A DNA stretch of 38,077 nt from a bacterium (GTDB lineage Bacteria; Myxococcota_A; UBA9042): assembly GCA_030425545.1 (NCBI GenBank), contig JAUIAC010000024.1, forward strand, positions 1-38,077. Reading direction: 5' to 3'. This document shows positions 16,655 through 36,214 of this stretch, in pieces. Under the pieces are notes generated by a model that had not been told where the DNA came from, did not search any database, and saw nothing but the letters and a program-made list of their open reading frames with translations. Both the position numbers and the translations under genes were made by a program. Every line of letters starts with the position of its first letter. The first letter of the stretch is position 1.

Positions 16655-17295
16655 CGACCGCCACGCAGCTGGGCGTTGAACGCGTCCACGGCGGCGCGAT
16701 AGGCCTCGAGCGCCTTGTCGAAGGCGGCCGGCGTCCCGCGGCCCTTGGCCCAGGCCGCCAGCGCGTCCGCGGCGGCGGCGCCCTGGCCGCTCAGCGCGGC
16801 GAAGGCCGCAAAGGTGCCGGCGAGCTGCCCGAAGGCCTTGTGGGCACCCAGCGCCCGGTAGGTGCGCGCGCCGTTGCGGAGGTTGCCCGCCATGTCGGCG
16901 GCCATGCCTGCGACCACGTCGCTGTCCATCGCGCCCTTGCGCAGCGCCTTGCCCAGACCGCTGAGCGCGTAGTGCGTGTGCAGCGCTTGGGGCAGCGCGC
17001 CCTCGAGCACGCCGGTCAGGAGCAAGGTCGCGAGGTCGGAGCCCTTGCCGGTCTTCTGCGCCGCGGCCAGCTGCCCGCGCAGCCACGTCAGCGCAGGCAG
17101 CGGCACAGCCTGCGACGACGCGGGCCTGGTCGCGCCCCGCTTCGGACCACCGGTCGGGTTTTTGGCCTTGCGACGCTTGGACGTCCGCTTGCGACGCTTG
17201 CTCGCCGCGGTCGTGGCGGGCTTGGCCGCCTCCGCGGCGCCGCCCCAGAGCAGGGTCGCGGCGAGGGTGGCGATGAGCAGACGACGTGAAAGCAT
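16651..17295 (-). CDS. Small secreted Ala-rich helical protein, partner of the S41 protease
   Basis: A 214-residue protein read from the ATG at 17295, chosen because a good signal peptide follows (MLSRRLLIATLAATLLWGG, then AAEAA) and AAGGA stands upstream. The frame continues upstream into the divergent miaE region without meaningful sequence. The mature N-terminus carries a very basic Lys/Arg patch (SKRRKRTSKRRKAK). The remainder is Ala/Gly/Leu-rich and predicted helical (LRGQLAAAQKTGKG... AAWAKGRGTPAAFDKALEAYRAAVDAF). I do not recognise a domain. Its stop overlaps the protease start, so the pair is co-translated. A role as substrate, adaptor or inhibitor of the protease is possible but untested. 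The basic patch could bind polyanions such as LPS, DNA or polyphosphate. Confidence 0.7.
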   Translation of the reverse strand: MLSRRLLIATLAATLLWGGAAEAAKPATTAASKRRKRTSKRRKAKNPTGGPKRGATRPASSQAVPLPALTWLRGQLAAAQKTGKGSDLATLLLTGVLEGALPQALHTHYALSGLGKALRKGAMDSDVVAGMAADMAGNLRNGARTYRALGAHKAFGQLAGTFAAFAALSGQGAAAADALAAWAKGRGTPAAFDKALEAYRAAVDAFNAQLRGGR

Positions 17296-17428
17296 GGGGG
17301 GCGGTCCTTGCCGACGCGCGTCGGCGCGGCTATGGGAGGTGCAGCCGCAGCCGCGGCGGGGGCGCAGAGCGTAGCGCCTGGCCTGTGTTGAGACGAGCGA
17401 GCCCGTCAGACGATTCGGAGGACCCCCC

Positions 17429-18004
17429 ATGCTCTGCCTCAAGAGCGCGACCGAGGCCGCCTGGCTCGAGCGCGCCATCGCCGACACCCCAGCCCTGTTG
17501 ATCGACCACGCCCACTGCGAGCGCAAGGCGGCGACCCAGGCGTTGACGCTGCTCGCCGAGTATCCAGAGCACCTGGAGCTCGTCGCGCCGGTCGTGGCGA
17601 TCGCCCACGAGGAGCTGGAGCACTTCGAGACGGTCTGCGGGCTGCTGGCGGCGCGCGGGCTGACCCCGGAGCCTCAGGCGCCCACCGGCTATCAGTCCGG
17701 CCTCTTCAAGAAGGTGCGCAAGGCCGAGCCCGACAGGCTGATCGACCGCCTCCTCGTCGCGGCGCTGATCGAGGCGCGCTCGTGCGAGCGCTTCAAGATC
17801 CTCAGTGAGCGGCACCCCGATCCCGAGCTGCGCGCCGTGTTCCGCGACCTGCTGGTCAGCGAGGCCCGCCACCACGCGGACTTCGTGCGGCTCGCCGAGT
17901 CGCAGGCCGACCGCGTCACCGTGCACGAGCGCCTCCGCCATCTGGCGGAGGTCGAGGTGCGCGCCATCGAGCGCGCCAAGCCGCTGCCGCGCATCCACTC
18001 GTAG
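17429..18004 (+). CDS. miaE: tRNA 2-methylthio-N6-isopentenyladenosine-37 hydroxylase MiaE
   Basis: A 191-residue non-haem diiron monooxygenase of the ferritin-like fold. MiaE hydroxylates the isopentenyl group of ms2i6A at position 37 of tRNAs reading U-starting codons, using O2. The six iron ligands expected for the family are visible: Glu31 in DHAHCERKAA, Glu62-x-x-His65 in HEELEHF, Glu115 in IEARSCERF, and Glu145-x-x-His148 in EARHHADF. The length is usual for the family. GGAGG at 17417-17421 supports the start. It is divergent from the 16651-17295 gene (133-bp gap) and convergent with 18135-19955. The MiaA/MiaB enzymes that make its substrate are not in the window. Confidence 0.93.
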   Translation: MLCLKSATEAAWLERAIADTPALLIDHAHCERKAATQALTLLAEYPEHLELVAPVVAIAHEELEHFETVCGLLAARGLTPEPQAPTGYQSGLFKKVRKAEPDRLIDRLLVAALIEARSCERFKILSERHPDPELRAVFRDLLVSEARHHADFVRLAESQADRVTVHERLRHLAEVEVRAIERAKPLPRIHS

Positions 18005-18039
18005 CGGGCCGCGGCGCCCCACATCGCGCGCACCTCCCC

Positions 18040-18085
18040 AAAAACCGGGCGAGCCGCGGTGCCGGGCTGTGTCCCGACACCGCGG
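18040..18085 (-). terminator. Strong hairpin between convergent genes, probable terminator
   Basis: CCGCGGTG (18054-18061) pairs with CACCGCGG (18078-18085). After one C/A mismatch, CGGG pairs with CCCG, leaving a six-base loop (18067-18072). The stem lies between miaE and the convergent 18135-19955 gene. On the minus strand a run of five T residues (18044-18040) follows nine bases after the stem, so it best fits termination of the minus-strand gene. The T-run is further from the stem than in a textbook terminator. Confidence 0.45.
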
Positions 18086-18134
18086 CCCGCGGGTCTGTGT
18101 GCGCCGTGCCGCGCGAGGCGACGGGCGCCGTGGG

Positions 18135-19955
18135 CTACTGACCCAGGGGCATCTCCTGGATGATGATGCGCGAGGTCGAGTTCCAGCCGGTGTAGCCGTC
18201 GTTGTTGCCGTAGCCAGCGCAGTTGCGGATGCGGAGCTCGATCTTGCGCGCGCCCGACGCGATGCCCTTGCCACCGGCCAGCCGGCAGATGCCCTCGATG
18301 TGGCCGTGGTGGTGGAGGTCCGACCACGAAGCGCCCGGGATGTGCTGGTAGCGCACGCCCTCGATGGCCGCGGGGCTGGTGCACTCCTTGCCGTCGATGG
18401 TGAAGTACCACTCCTTGCAGCAGCTGTTGCAGCCGTAGCCGGAGCGCAGCGTGCCGTTGTAGACCAGCCGCAGCACCGAGCCGTCGTAGGCCTTGGTGTA
18501 GGGGCAGGTCACCACGAGGCCGACGTCGAGGCCGCTGTTGAGGTTGTGCCACGAGCACTGCTTCCAGTTGTTGCCCGCGAGCTCGGCGAACACGCCCTTG
18601 GCGATCTTGGCGTTGCCCTTGAGGTTGCCCTTGACGGTGAGGTCCTTGCCGACCTCGAGGCTGCCCGAGTTGAACTGGTTGCCCGCCACCGCGATCTTCT
18701 GGTTGCTGAGCGTCTGGATCTTGATGTTCCAGGTCTCGATCCAGCCGTCCTCCTTCTTGGTCGGGTTGCAGTACTTGGCGTTGCCCGGGGCCTGCACGAT
18801 GCAGAACGAGGTGTCCTTGACCTTGAGGTTCCAGAGGCCCTGCGGGTTCTTGCCGATCCAGTAGCCGATGTCGCCGCTCTTGGGCTTGGCGCCGTTGTTG
18901 TAGGTCTTCTTGAAGATCTTGGCGTCCTTCGCGCCGCAGGGGTCGCAGAGCACCCAGCCGGTCTTCTTGTCGTTGGGCGGCAGGACGGTGATCGCCACCT
19001 TGCTGAGGTCGGTGTTCTCCACGTGCACGAACATGTCGAACTTCTGGGCGATGCCGATGTTGGGGAAGGTCAGGTTGCTGACCGCCTCAGAGCCCTGGTT
19101 GTCCGGGATCGGGACCTTCTTCTGCGCGGTCTCGATGGTGTCGATGAACTGGTTGGAGATGAGGTCGTTGCTGATCTCGTTGAGGCCGTCCTTGGGCAGG
19201 GCCTTGGGGTCGAGCGCCGCGACGCACTTGAGGCTGCCGTCGGCGTTGATGCCCTTGACCACCTCGCCAGCGGTCTTGCACTCGCCGCTGGGGGTCTTGA
19301 TGCCGGTGAGCTTGGAGCCGTCGCCGACGAAGCTGGTGGCGGTGACGGTGCCCGCGGCGAGGTCGCCGGTGAAGGTGCCGTTCTTGGCCTTGAGGCTGTT
19401 GCCGCCGAGGTCGATGTCGCCGTCGAACTTCATCTCCTTGCTGGAGACGCAGCCGGTGCAGGCGAGGTCGGAGGCCGGGCCACCCTTGGTGGTGGAGCCG
19501 GCGTAGTTGAAGCCGACCTTGGCGGCGGAGATGCCGCCGTTGGCGACCTGGCTGGCGCTGACGCAGCCGGTGCACGCGAGGGTCTGCGCCACGTGGGCGA
19601 AGGCGACGCTGTGGAGCGGCTGACGCGGCAGCTCGGGGTCGGCGCCGACCTTGACGCCGAACCAGGGCTTGGCCAGCGCGGCGAGCGCCTTGGCGTCGAG
19701 GGGCTTGGACGTGCCCAGCGCGTAGCTGAAGCGGCCACCCTTGACCGCGACCTTGACGGGCCCCTCGGACCAGGCCGCCGACTGCGCCGTCTTGGACGTG
19801 TAGATCGAGAAGGTGAGGTCGTAGTCGCCGTCGGCCGCAGCGCCGCCGCCGGCGCTGGTGAGGGCGCCTTCAACAGACGAGGTACTCGGCACGGCGAGCG
19901 CCGTCGCGGGTACCAGCGCGATCAGCGCCAGGGGCAAGAGAAGAGACGCGCGCAT
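18135..19955 (-). CDS. Secreted tail-fibre-like protein with P-domain
   Basis: A 606-residue secreted protein with a clear signal peptide (LLLPLALIALVPATALA, cleavage near 21) and CGGAG upstream. The N-terminal ~110 residues (GDYDLTFSIYTS, GGRFSYALGTSKPLD, ELPRQPLHSVAFAHVAQ) match a module often found at the start of fibre-like surface proteins in Myxococcota and Planctomycetes. Two DLACTGCVS-type Cys motifs and a phage-tail-like segment (LTGIK, NSLKAKNGTFTGDL) follow. Residues about 282-420 look like a proprotein-convertase P-domain (VENTDLSKVAITVLPPND, SGDIGYWIGKNPQGLWNLKV). The C-terminal ~170 residues are Cys/His-rich (GCNSCCKEW, DLHHHGH) and resemble a fibre tip. It is not a prophage gene: no other phage genes are present. 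It is divergent from the giant lipoprotein, with 242 bp between. Adhesion or cell-cell contact is inferred. Confidence 0.75.
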   Translation of the reverse strand: MRASLLLPLALIALVPATALAVPSTSSVEGALTSAGGGAAADGDYDLTFSIYTSKTAQSAAWSEGPVKVAVKGGRFSYALGTSKPLDAKALAALAKPWFGVKVGADPELPRQPLHSVAFAHVAQTLACTGCVSASQVANGGISAAKVGFNYAGSTTKGGPASDLACTGCVSSKEMKFDGDIDLGGNSLKAKNGTFTGDLAAGTVTATSFVGDGSKLTGIKTPSGECKTAGEVVKGINADGSLKCVAALDPKALPKDGLNEISNDLISNQFIDTIETAQKKVPIPDNQGSEAVSNLTFPNIGIAQKFDMFVHVENTDLSKVAITVLPPNDKKTGWVLCDPCGAKDAKIFKKTYNNGAKPKSGDIGYWIGKNPQGLWNLKVKDTSFCIVQAPGNAKYCNPTKKEDGWIETWNIKIQTLSNQKIAVAGNQFNSGSLEVGKDLTVKGNLKGNAKIAKGVFAELAGNNWKQCSWHNLNSGLDVGLVVTCPYTKAYDGSVLRLVYNGTLRSGYGCNSCCKEWYFTIDGKECTSPAAIEGVRYQHIPGASWSDLHHHGHIEGICRLAGGKGIASGARKIELRIRNCAGYGNNDGYTGWNSTSRIIIQEMPLGQ

Positions 19956-20197
19956 GATGCACTCCGGGCTGTGGCTCCTGCTGGAGCGGGCTTGGGCCTG
20001 GTCAAAGTGGCGTGGCCAAGTCGGAACCGCCGGAGGCTACGGCTGTCCGCGTCCCACAACAAGTGTTTCGCCCACTGACCTGCAGAGACCCCGTCCACAC
20101 GGGCTCCGGGGGCGGTTCACGCTACCCCTGGCGTTGCGCTTCCAGTACGATTCGCGGACCCGTTGCACCCCTCCCGCCCCTGTGGAGCACACCTCCG

Positions 20198-31786
<11,589 letters not shown>

Positions 31787-31829
31787 CGCGGGTGAACCGC
31801 GCCTTCGGAGCCCGCCACTGGAGCCCACC

Positions 31830-32378
31830 ATGGCTATGCCGCCCCTCCGTCGCATCGAACCCCTGCGCGGCGTCAGCGACGTGCGCGTGACCCTGGAGAC
31901 GTCCATGGGCACCGTGTGGGCGCGGCTCTTTCCGCAGCAGGCGCCGCAGACGGTGGCGAACTTCGTGCACCTGGCGCGCGGGACGCACCCCTGGCGCGAC
32001 GCGAGCGGGCGGGAGCACGAGGGCACCCCCTACTTCGAGGGCAAGACCTTTCACCGCGTGGTGCCGGGCTTCATCGTGCAGGGCGGCTGCGTGCGCGGCG
32101 ACGGGCTGGGCAACCCCGGCTACCGCTTCGCCGACGAGCTGGGGCTGCGGCACGACAAGCCGGGCGTCCTGTCGATGGCCAACGCCGGGCGCGACACCAA
32201 CGGGGCGCAGTTCTTCGTGACGCTGCGCTCGGCGCCGGAGCTGGACCGCAAGCACACGGTGTTCGGGCAGATCGAGCACGGGCTGGAGGTGTTCCAGGCC
32301 ATGGCGCAGCTGCCGCGGCGGGGCGAGTCGCTGGACGAGCCGGTGGTCATCGAGCGGGTGGACGTGGAGCTGCGGTAG
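31830..32378 (+). CDS. Cyclophilin-type peptidyl-prolyl cis-trans isomerase
   Basis: A 182-residue cyclophilin, cytosolic because there is no signal peptide. Start ATG 31830 with GGAG at 31820-31823. Family motifs are present in order: TSMGTVWARLFPQQAPQTVANFV, FHRVVPGFIVQGGC (catalytic Arg in FHR), GVLSMANAGRDTNGAQFFVT and LDRKHTVFGQI. Insertions (HPWRDASGREHEGTPY, GNPGYRFADEL) are those common in bacterial cyclophilins. It catalyses proline isomerisation during protein folding. It starts 43 bp after the giant lipoprotein gene on the same strand, with no terminator seen between, so co-transcription is possible. It may simply be a neighbour. Confidence 0.93.
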   Translation: MAMPPLRRIEPLRGVSDVRVTLETSMGTVWARLFPQQAPQTVANFVHLARGTHPWRDASGREHEGTPYFEGKTFHRVVPGFIVQGGCVRGDGLGNPGYRFADELGLRHDKPGVLSMANAGRDTNGAQFFVTLRSAPELDRKHTVFGQIEHGLEVFQAMAQLPRRGESLDEPVVIERVDVELR

Positions 32379-32445
32379 GAATGGACGTGGCTCCATGGCA
32401 GACCACTGGACGCGGACGTCGGCGCCCGCGCTCAGGAGGCCCCTC

Positions 32446-32763
32446 ATGCACGACGACCTCGCCTGGCGAGCGCACCTTCGGAGCGCGCTGCCCGCCGAGC
32501 TTCAGCAGCGCTGGGGCTGGGGGCGCAACCTGGACCCACGAACCCGGGGGCCGCTGCAGCTGCCAGGGCCGGAGACGCGGGTCTCCCTCGCGGACGGTGG
32601 GCTCGACGTGCCCTACCACAACGGCTATGTCGACGTGGACTTCGCGGAGCAGGCGGTGCTGCTCTACGCGGTGGACCAGAAGACCCCGAGCGAGGAGCGC
32701 TGGCGGCTGACCCCACCCGAGGCCTGGTGGCGGCGGGCGCGGGAGCTCCGCTGGCCGAGCTGA
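32446..32763 (+). CDS. Small hypothetical protein (105 aa)
   Basis: I choose ATG 32446 because a full AGGAGG (32434-32439) lies six bases upstream; an in-frame ATG at 32395 has no such site. The protein is soluble, without signal or membrane segment. It is rich in Trp and Arg (RWGWGRNLDPRTRGPLQLPG, EERWRLTPPEAWWRRARELRW). I do not recognise a family. The codon bias matches its neighbours and the ribosome binding site is good, so it is probably real. It lies 67 bp after the cyclophilin gene. Confidence 0.6.
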   Translation: MHDDLAWRAHLRSALPAELQQRWGWGRNLDPRTRGPLQLPGPETRVSLADGGLDVPYHNGYVDVDFAEQAVLLYAVDQKTPSEERWRLTPPEAWWRRARELRWPS

Positions 32764-32927
32764 GCGACGCAGGCCTGGGGCAGACCGGCCGGCCCGGCGA
32801 CGCACCCGCGGGTCACCGCCGTGTGAGGCCGGTCCCGCGGCCAGGCCACCATGGCGCGGCCCGCTCGGCCCAGCTCCCCCGTAACCTTCTGCGGCGCGCT
32901 GCGACCCTGCTTCACGCGGAGGTCTCC

Positions 32928-33341
32928 ATGGTCGACAACACGCCCACCCGAGTCGGCGCCGTCATCGCGCTGGCGCTGCTCTCGCTCGGCGGCCTGCTCC
33001 TCGCCCAGGAGCCCGAGCCCACCGCGGCGCCGCCCAAGCCCGTGGTGCGAGCCTGCGCGCCAGCCCCTGGCACCAGCGGTCGGCGCGCTCAGGTCTTCCG
33101 GGCGGAGGTGCACGTCGAGGGCATCGCCTGCATCAGCTGCGCTGGGCCCCTGTTGCTGCAGGTCGCCAACGAGCCGGGCGTGTGCGGCGCTCAGCTGCGG
33201 AGCAGCGGCGACCTGCTGGTGGACTACCAGCCCACCGTGGTCGACATCGCGCGGGTGCTCGACGTGGTCGACGACGCCGGGTATCGCGGCGCCGCGTGGT
33301 CGGAGGGCGCGCCGCGGGTGGGGTCCAAGGCGGCGCGCTGA
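32928..33341 (+). CDS. Exported or membrane-anchored HMA (heavy-metal-associated) domain protein
   Basis: A 137-residue protein with GGAGG (32918-32922) before ATG 32928. An N-terminal hydrophobic segment (AVIALALLSLGGLLLA) acts as signal or anchor, then a Pro-rich linker, then one HMA-like domain (about 57-125). The metal site is G-I-A-C-I-S-C (Cys68, Cys71), matching the GMxCxxC loop of MerP/Atx1-type copper or mercury carriers. The domain's second half (VCGAQLRSSGDLLVDY, DIARVLDVVDDAGYRG) fits the beta-alpha-beta fold. A periplasmic metal-binding role is inferred, with copper more likely than mercury since no mer genes are seen. It precedes a haem-type lipoprotein gene by 116 bp. Confidence 0.8.
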   Translation: MVDNTPTRVGAVIALALLSLGGLLLAQEPEPTAAPPKPVVRACAPAPGTSGRRAQVFRAEVHVEGIACISCAGPLLLQVANEPGVCGAQLRSSGDLLVDYQPTVVDIARVLDVVDDAGYRGAAWSEGAPRVGSKAAR

Positions 33342-33457
33342 CGAGCGCGCGGTCCCTCCGAGGCGCCGGACCTCACTCAGCCGGGCCCGATCGCCGCGTC
33401 TGGACTTGGCGGCTGGCAGCGCCCAAGGTTGCGGGCCCCACTCGCCGGAGATGACCC

Positions 33458-34033
33458 ATGCCCTGCCGCGCTCCTCGCCTCGTCGCCCTTGGTCTCCTGC
33501 TCACCGCGGCCGTGGCCTGCTCGGGCGAGCCCTCCGGCGGCACCGTCGACGTGGCCACGACCGACGCGGGCAGCGCCGACGGGGCGGGGGAGACGGCGGT
33601 GTCCGTCACCGTCGCGGACTTCGACTGCATCACCACGTGGACCCAGGTCAACCGCATGTGGATCAAGAGCCTTAACGGCCAGCTCGACGCCGCGCTGAAG
33701 GTGGCGAAGAGCCCCACGGGCGGCACCTACCCGGCGGGCACGGTGATCCAGCTCATCCCCAACGAGGCCATGGTCAAGCGGGAGGCGGGCTTCAGCCCGG
33801 CGACGCAGGACTGGGAGTTCTTCTACCTGAAGGTCAGCGAGGGCCAGACCAGCATCGCCGCGCGGGGCACCACCGACGTCAAGAACGGCTTTGGCGGCAA
33901 CTGCTTTGGCTGCCACAGCAAAGCCAAGCCGGAGTGGGATCTGGTGTGCGAGCAGGACCACGGCTGCGATCCGCTGCCCTTCTCCGGTGAGGCGATCCGC
34001 GCGCTGCAGCAAGCGGACTCGCGCTGCAAGTAG
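33458..34033 (+). CDS. Cytochrome P460-like haem lipoprotein
   Basis: A 191-residue predicted lipoprotein (lipobox Cys21, LLLTAAVAC) with a single c-type haem motif C-F-G-C-H at 149-153. The segment GGTYPAGTVIQLIPNEAMVKR and the following QDWEFFYLKV resemble the beta-rich core of cytochrome P460 proteins, where a C-terminal CxxCH holds the haem. CGGAG lies at 33445-33449, eight bases before the ATG. Additional Cys residues (Cys57, and CEQDHGC near the end) could form disulphides. P460 relatives oxidise hydroxylamine or handle nitrogen oxides in some bacteria, but many are uncharacterised, so no activity is claimed. Expected location is periplasmic face or outer membrane. Confidence 0.75.
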   Translation: MPCRAPRLVALGLLLTAAVACSGEPSGGTVDVATTDAGSADGAGETAVSVTVADFDCITTWTQVNRMWIKSLNGQLDAALKVAKSPTGGTYPAGTVIQLIPNEAMVKREAGFSPATQDWEFFYLKVSEGQTSIAARGTTDVKNGFGGNCFGCHSKAKPEWDLVCEQDHGCDPLPFSGEAIRALQQADSRCK

Positions 34034-34078
34034 CGCCCGCAGCGCCTCGAGCCGTCAGCCGCCCCGCTCTGCCTCTGT

Positions 34079-36052
34079 TCAGCGGCCGCGCAGCCTCGCG
34101 ACCAGCGCCCGCACGCCCGGGAGCTCCGGCTGCAGGGCGAGCGCGCGCTCAGCGGCCGCGCGCGCGGCGGCGAGCTCCCCCTGCAGGGCCAGGACCTGCG
34201 CCAGGTGCAGGTGCGACCAGGCGTGCCGCGGATCCAGGGCGAGCGCGGCGTGAAAGGCCGACGCTGCGGCGGTCAACCGACGCTCTCTCGCCAGGGCGAC
34301 GCCCAGGTTTCCGTAGGCCTGCGGCGAGGGCTGGCTGCGCTCGAACGCCGCCTGGGCAGCGCGCAGCGCGGCGTCGGGCTGGCCTACGCGGCTCAGCGCT
34401 TCGGCGTGCCGGTCGTGGACGTCGGCGCGCTCCGGCTCCGCCTGCGCCGCTGCGGCGAGCAAGGGCAGCGCGCGCTCGGGAGCGGCGCGCGCCCGCAGCA
34501 GGAAGTCGCCGTAGCGCGCCCGCAGCAGCGTGTCGTCGGGCCGGGCCGCGACCGCGGCGGCGTAGGCCGTGTCGACGGCCGCCAGCCGTCGCTCGCTCAA
34601 GGACGTGCGCACCGACTCGGCGTAGCGGCGCATGTGTGCGGCCCGCTCGGTCGCGTGGCGCTGGCCGGTGAAGGGCGGGCGCCCCATGAGCGCCGCCGTC
34701 CACTGGGCGGCCTCCAGCTCGCTCCACCCGGTGTAGACCAGGGCGCGCCCGGTGGCCCGCAGGTCAGGCAGCGCCGCCGTGTCCAGCCCCCACGCCGCGA
34801 GCACCGGCAGCGCCAGCGCCTTGGCGACGGCGTAGGTCCCTTCGAAGCGCAGGTGCACGTGCTCCCAGAGCAGGGGGTGGGTCGGGCCCGGCTTCGCGGC
34901 CTGCGCCGCCCTCTGGACCACGGCGTCCAGGTCCACGAGCCGCAAGCCCGGCGACGGCGGCTCGACCTCGCCCGCCACCGCGCGGATGACGCCGTTGACG
35001 CGGGAGTCGGCGCGAAAGCGCACCAGGTCGCGGTCGCGGGCCTCGGTGAAGGCCTCCCAGGCCCGCGTCACGTCGCCGGCGCGCCACAGCGCCTGGCCTG
35101 CGGCGTAGCGGCCGTCTGCGTCGCCCTCGCCCGAGGCGAAGGGCGGTGACGCGCTGAGGTTGGTGGGCACGGTGCAGAGCAGCACCGACGCGCCGGCGGC
35201 GTGGCCCGTGGCGACGATGGCCTCGAGGTTGGCCCGGAAGTGGTTCACCACGGTCGTCATGCGCGGGTCCGACTCCGCCAACCGGTGGCGCGAGAAGGTC
35301 TCCATGCCACGCCAGACCGCGCCCCGCGGCGGGGTCAGCTGGCGTCGCGCAGCCGCGATCAGCTGGCCGGTGCGCGTGCCCCGCAGCCACACGGTCGCGC
35401 GGATCAAGGGCAGGCTGGCCACCTGCGCGTGCACGTCGTCGCCGACCCCAAAGGGCCCGACGACCTCGTTGTTGCCCATGTAGACGACGAAGAGGTCCGG
35501 CTGCAGCGCCGCCACCTCGGACGCGATCTCCCGCACGGCGTGGGAGTTGATGGCGGTGACGGCGACGTTGAACACCTCGACCCGGCGGGTCGGGGCCGCC
35601 TGCCGGAGCAGGTGCTCGAGCACGCGGGCCACGCTGTAGGCCGCGTCGGGGGCGCCCTGGGCCGCGGAGCCACCGAGCACGAACACGCGGTAGGTCCCTG
35701 GCGGCTTGGGGGTCTGCACGCGCAGCGGCACCGTCGCGCGGACCTGCGACGGTGGAAAGAAGCGCGCGCCGAAGGTCGGGCGCGCCCGCCGCACGCCCGC
35801 GGCGTCTGGCGGGGTCAGGTAGGTGGTGGACGCGCCAACCCCAGCCACACGGAGCGCGAGCTCCGTGGCGCCGAGCAGCAGCGCGGGCACAAGGGTCGCG
35901 GTCGCCACGCGGAGGAGGACCGCGCGGGCCCGGCTGGTCGGACGCCGCGGCGCCGACGCGCCCCGGGCCCCGGCGGGCGGCGACGGGGCCGCCTCGGTCG
36001 CGCCGGACGCCCCGGGCTGAGCGTCGGCGGTGGCTTGATGTGGCGGGGGCAT
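34079..36052 (-). CDS. Membrane-anchored SGNH/GDSL hydrolase with C-terminal TPR repeats
   Basis: A 657-residue protein from ATG 36052; a GTG at 36106 would add 18 residues, and neither has a clear Shine-Dalgarno. After a disordered Pro/Ala-rich N-terminus comes one TM segment (VLLRVATATLVPALLLGATELAL), leaving the rest outside the cytoplasm. The SGNH domain has block I with Ser129 in VLGGSAAQG, block III VYMGNNEVVGPFG, and a block V-like EHVHLRFEG with His400. The usual Asp three residues before the His is Glu397. The C-terminal ~200 residues are TPR-like helices (ALPLLAAAAQAEPERADVHD, AYGNLGVALARERRL, AWSHLHLAQVLALQGELAAA). Relatives act on acetylated polysaccharides or unknown esters. Convergent with the P460-like gene (45-bp gap). 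Confidence 0.85.
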   Translation of the reverse strand: MPPPHQATADAQPGASGATEAAPSPPAGARGASAPRRPTSRARAVLLRVATATLVPALLLGATELALRVAGVGASTTYLTPPDAAGVRRARPTFGARFFPPSQVRATVPLRVQTPKPPGTYRVFVLGGSAAQGAPDAAYSVARVLEHLLRQAAPTRRVEVFNVAVTAINSHAVREIASEVAALQPDLFVVYMGNNEVVGPFGVGDDVHAQVASLPLIRATVWLRGTRTGQLIAAARRQLTPPRGAVWRGMETFSRHRLAESDPRMTTVVNHFRANLEAIVATGHAAGASVLLCTVPTNLSASPPFASGEGDADGRYAAGQALWRAGDVTRAWEAFTEARDRDLVRFRADSRVNGVIRAVAGEVEPPSPGLRLVDLDAVVQRAAQAAKPGPTHPLLWEHVHLRFEGTYAVAKALALPVLAAWGLDTAALPDLRATGRALVYTGWSELEAAQWTAALMGRPPFTGQRHATERAAHMRRYAESVRTSLSERRLAAVDTAYAAAVAARPDDTLLRARYGDFLLRARAAPERALPLLAAAAQAEPERADVHDRHAEALSRVGQPDAALRAAQAAFERSQPSPQAYGNLGVALARERRLTAAASAFHAALALDPRHAWSHLHLAQVLALQGELAAARAAAERALALQPELPGVRALVARLRGR

Positions 36053-36214
36053 GGGTGACGTCCGTCGGTGCGACCCGTGCGGCAGAGGCCGTGGGTTGGC
36101 GCCCACACGCTAGACCATGGGGGCGTCCTTGGGCGTGCAGGAGTGTGCTCGTGTGTGGAGAGTTGTAGGCTCGCGGCGGCGCGACCCAAGCGCCGCCTGC
36201 GCCCAGGAGTCACC

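Noticed and set aside
14885..17086. Single 733-residue protein spanning the whole open frame of the S41 protease
   Set aside because: The part upstream of 16654 reads another gene (16651-17295) out of frame and lacks family sequence. The ATG at 16654 gives a proper signal peptide and an ATGA overlap.
18135..19955. Prophage remnant suggested by the tail-fibre-like sequence
   Set aside because: No terminase, portal, capsid, integrase or attachment sites nearby. A signal peptide and P-domain show it is an exported host surface protein.
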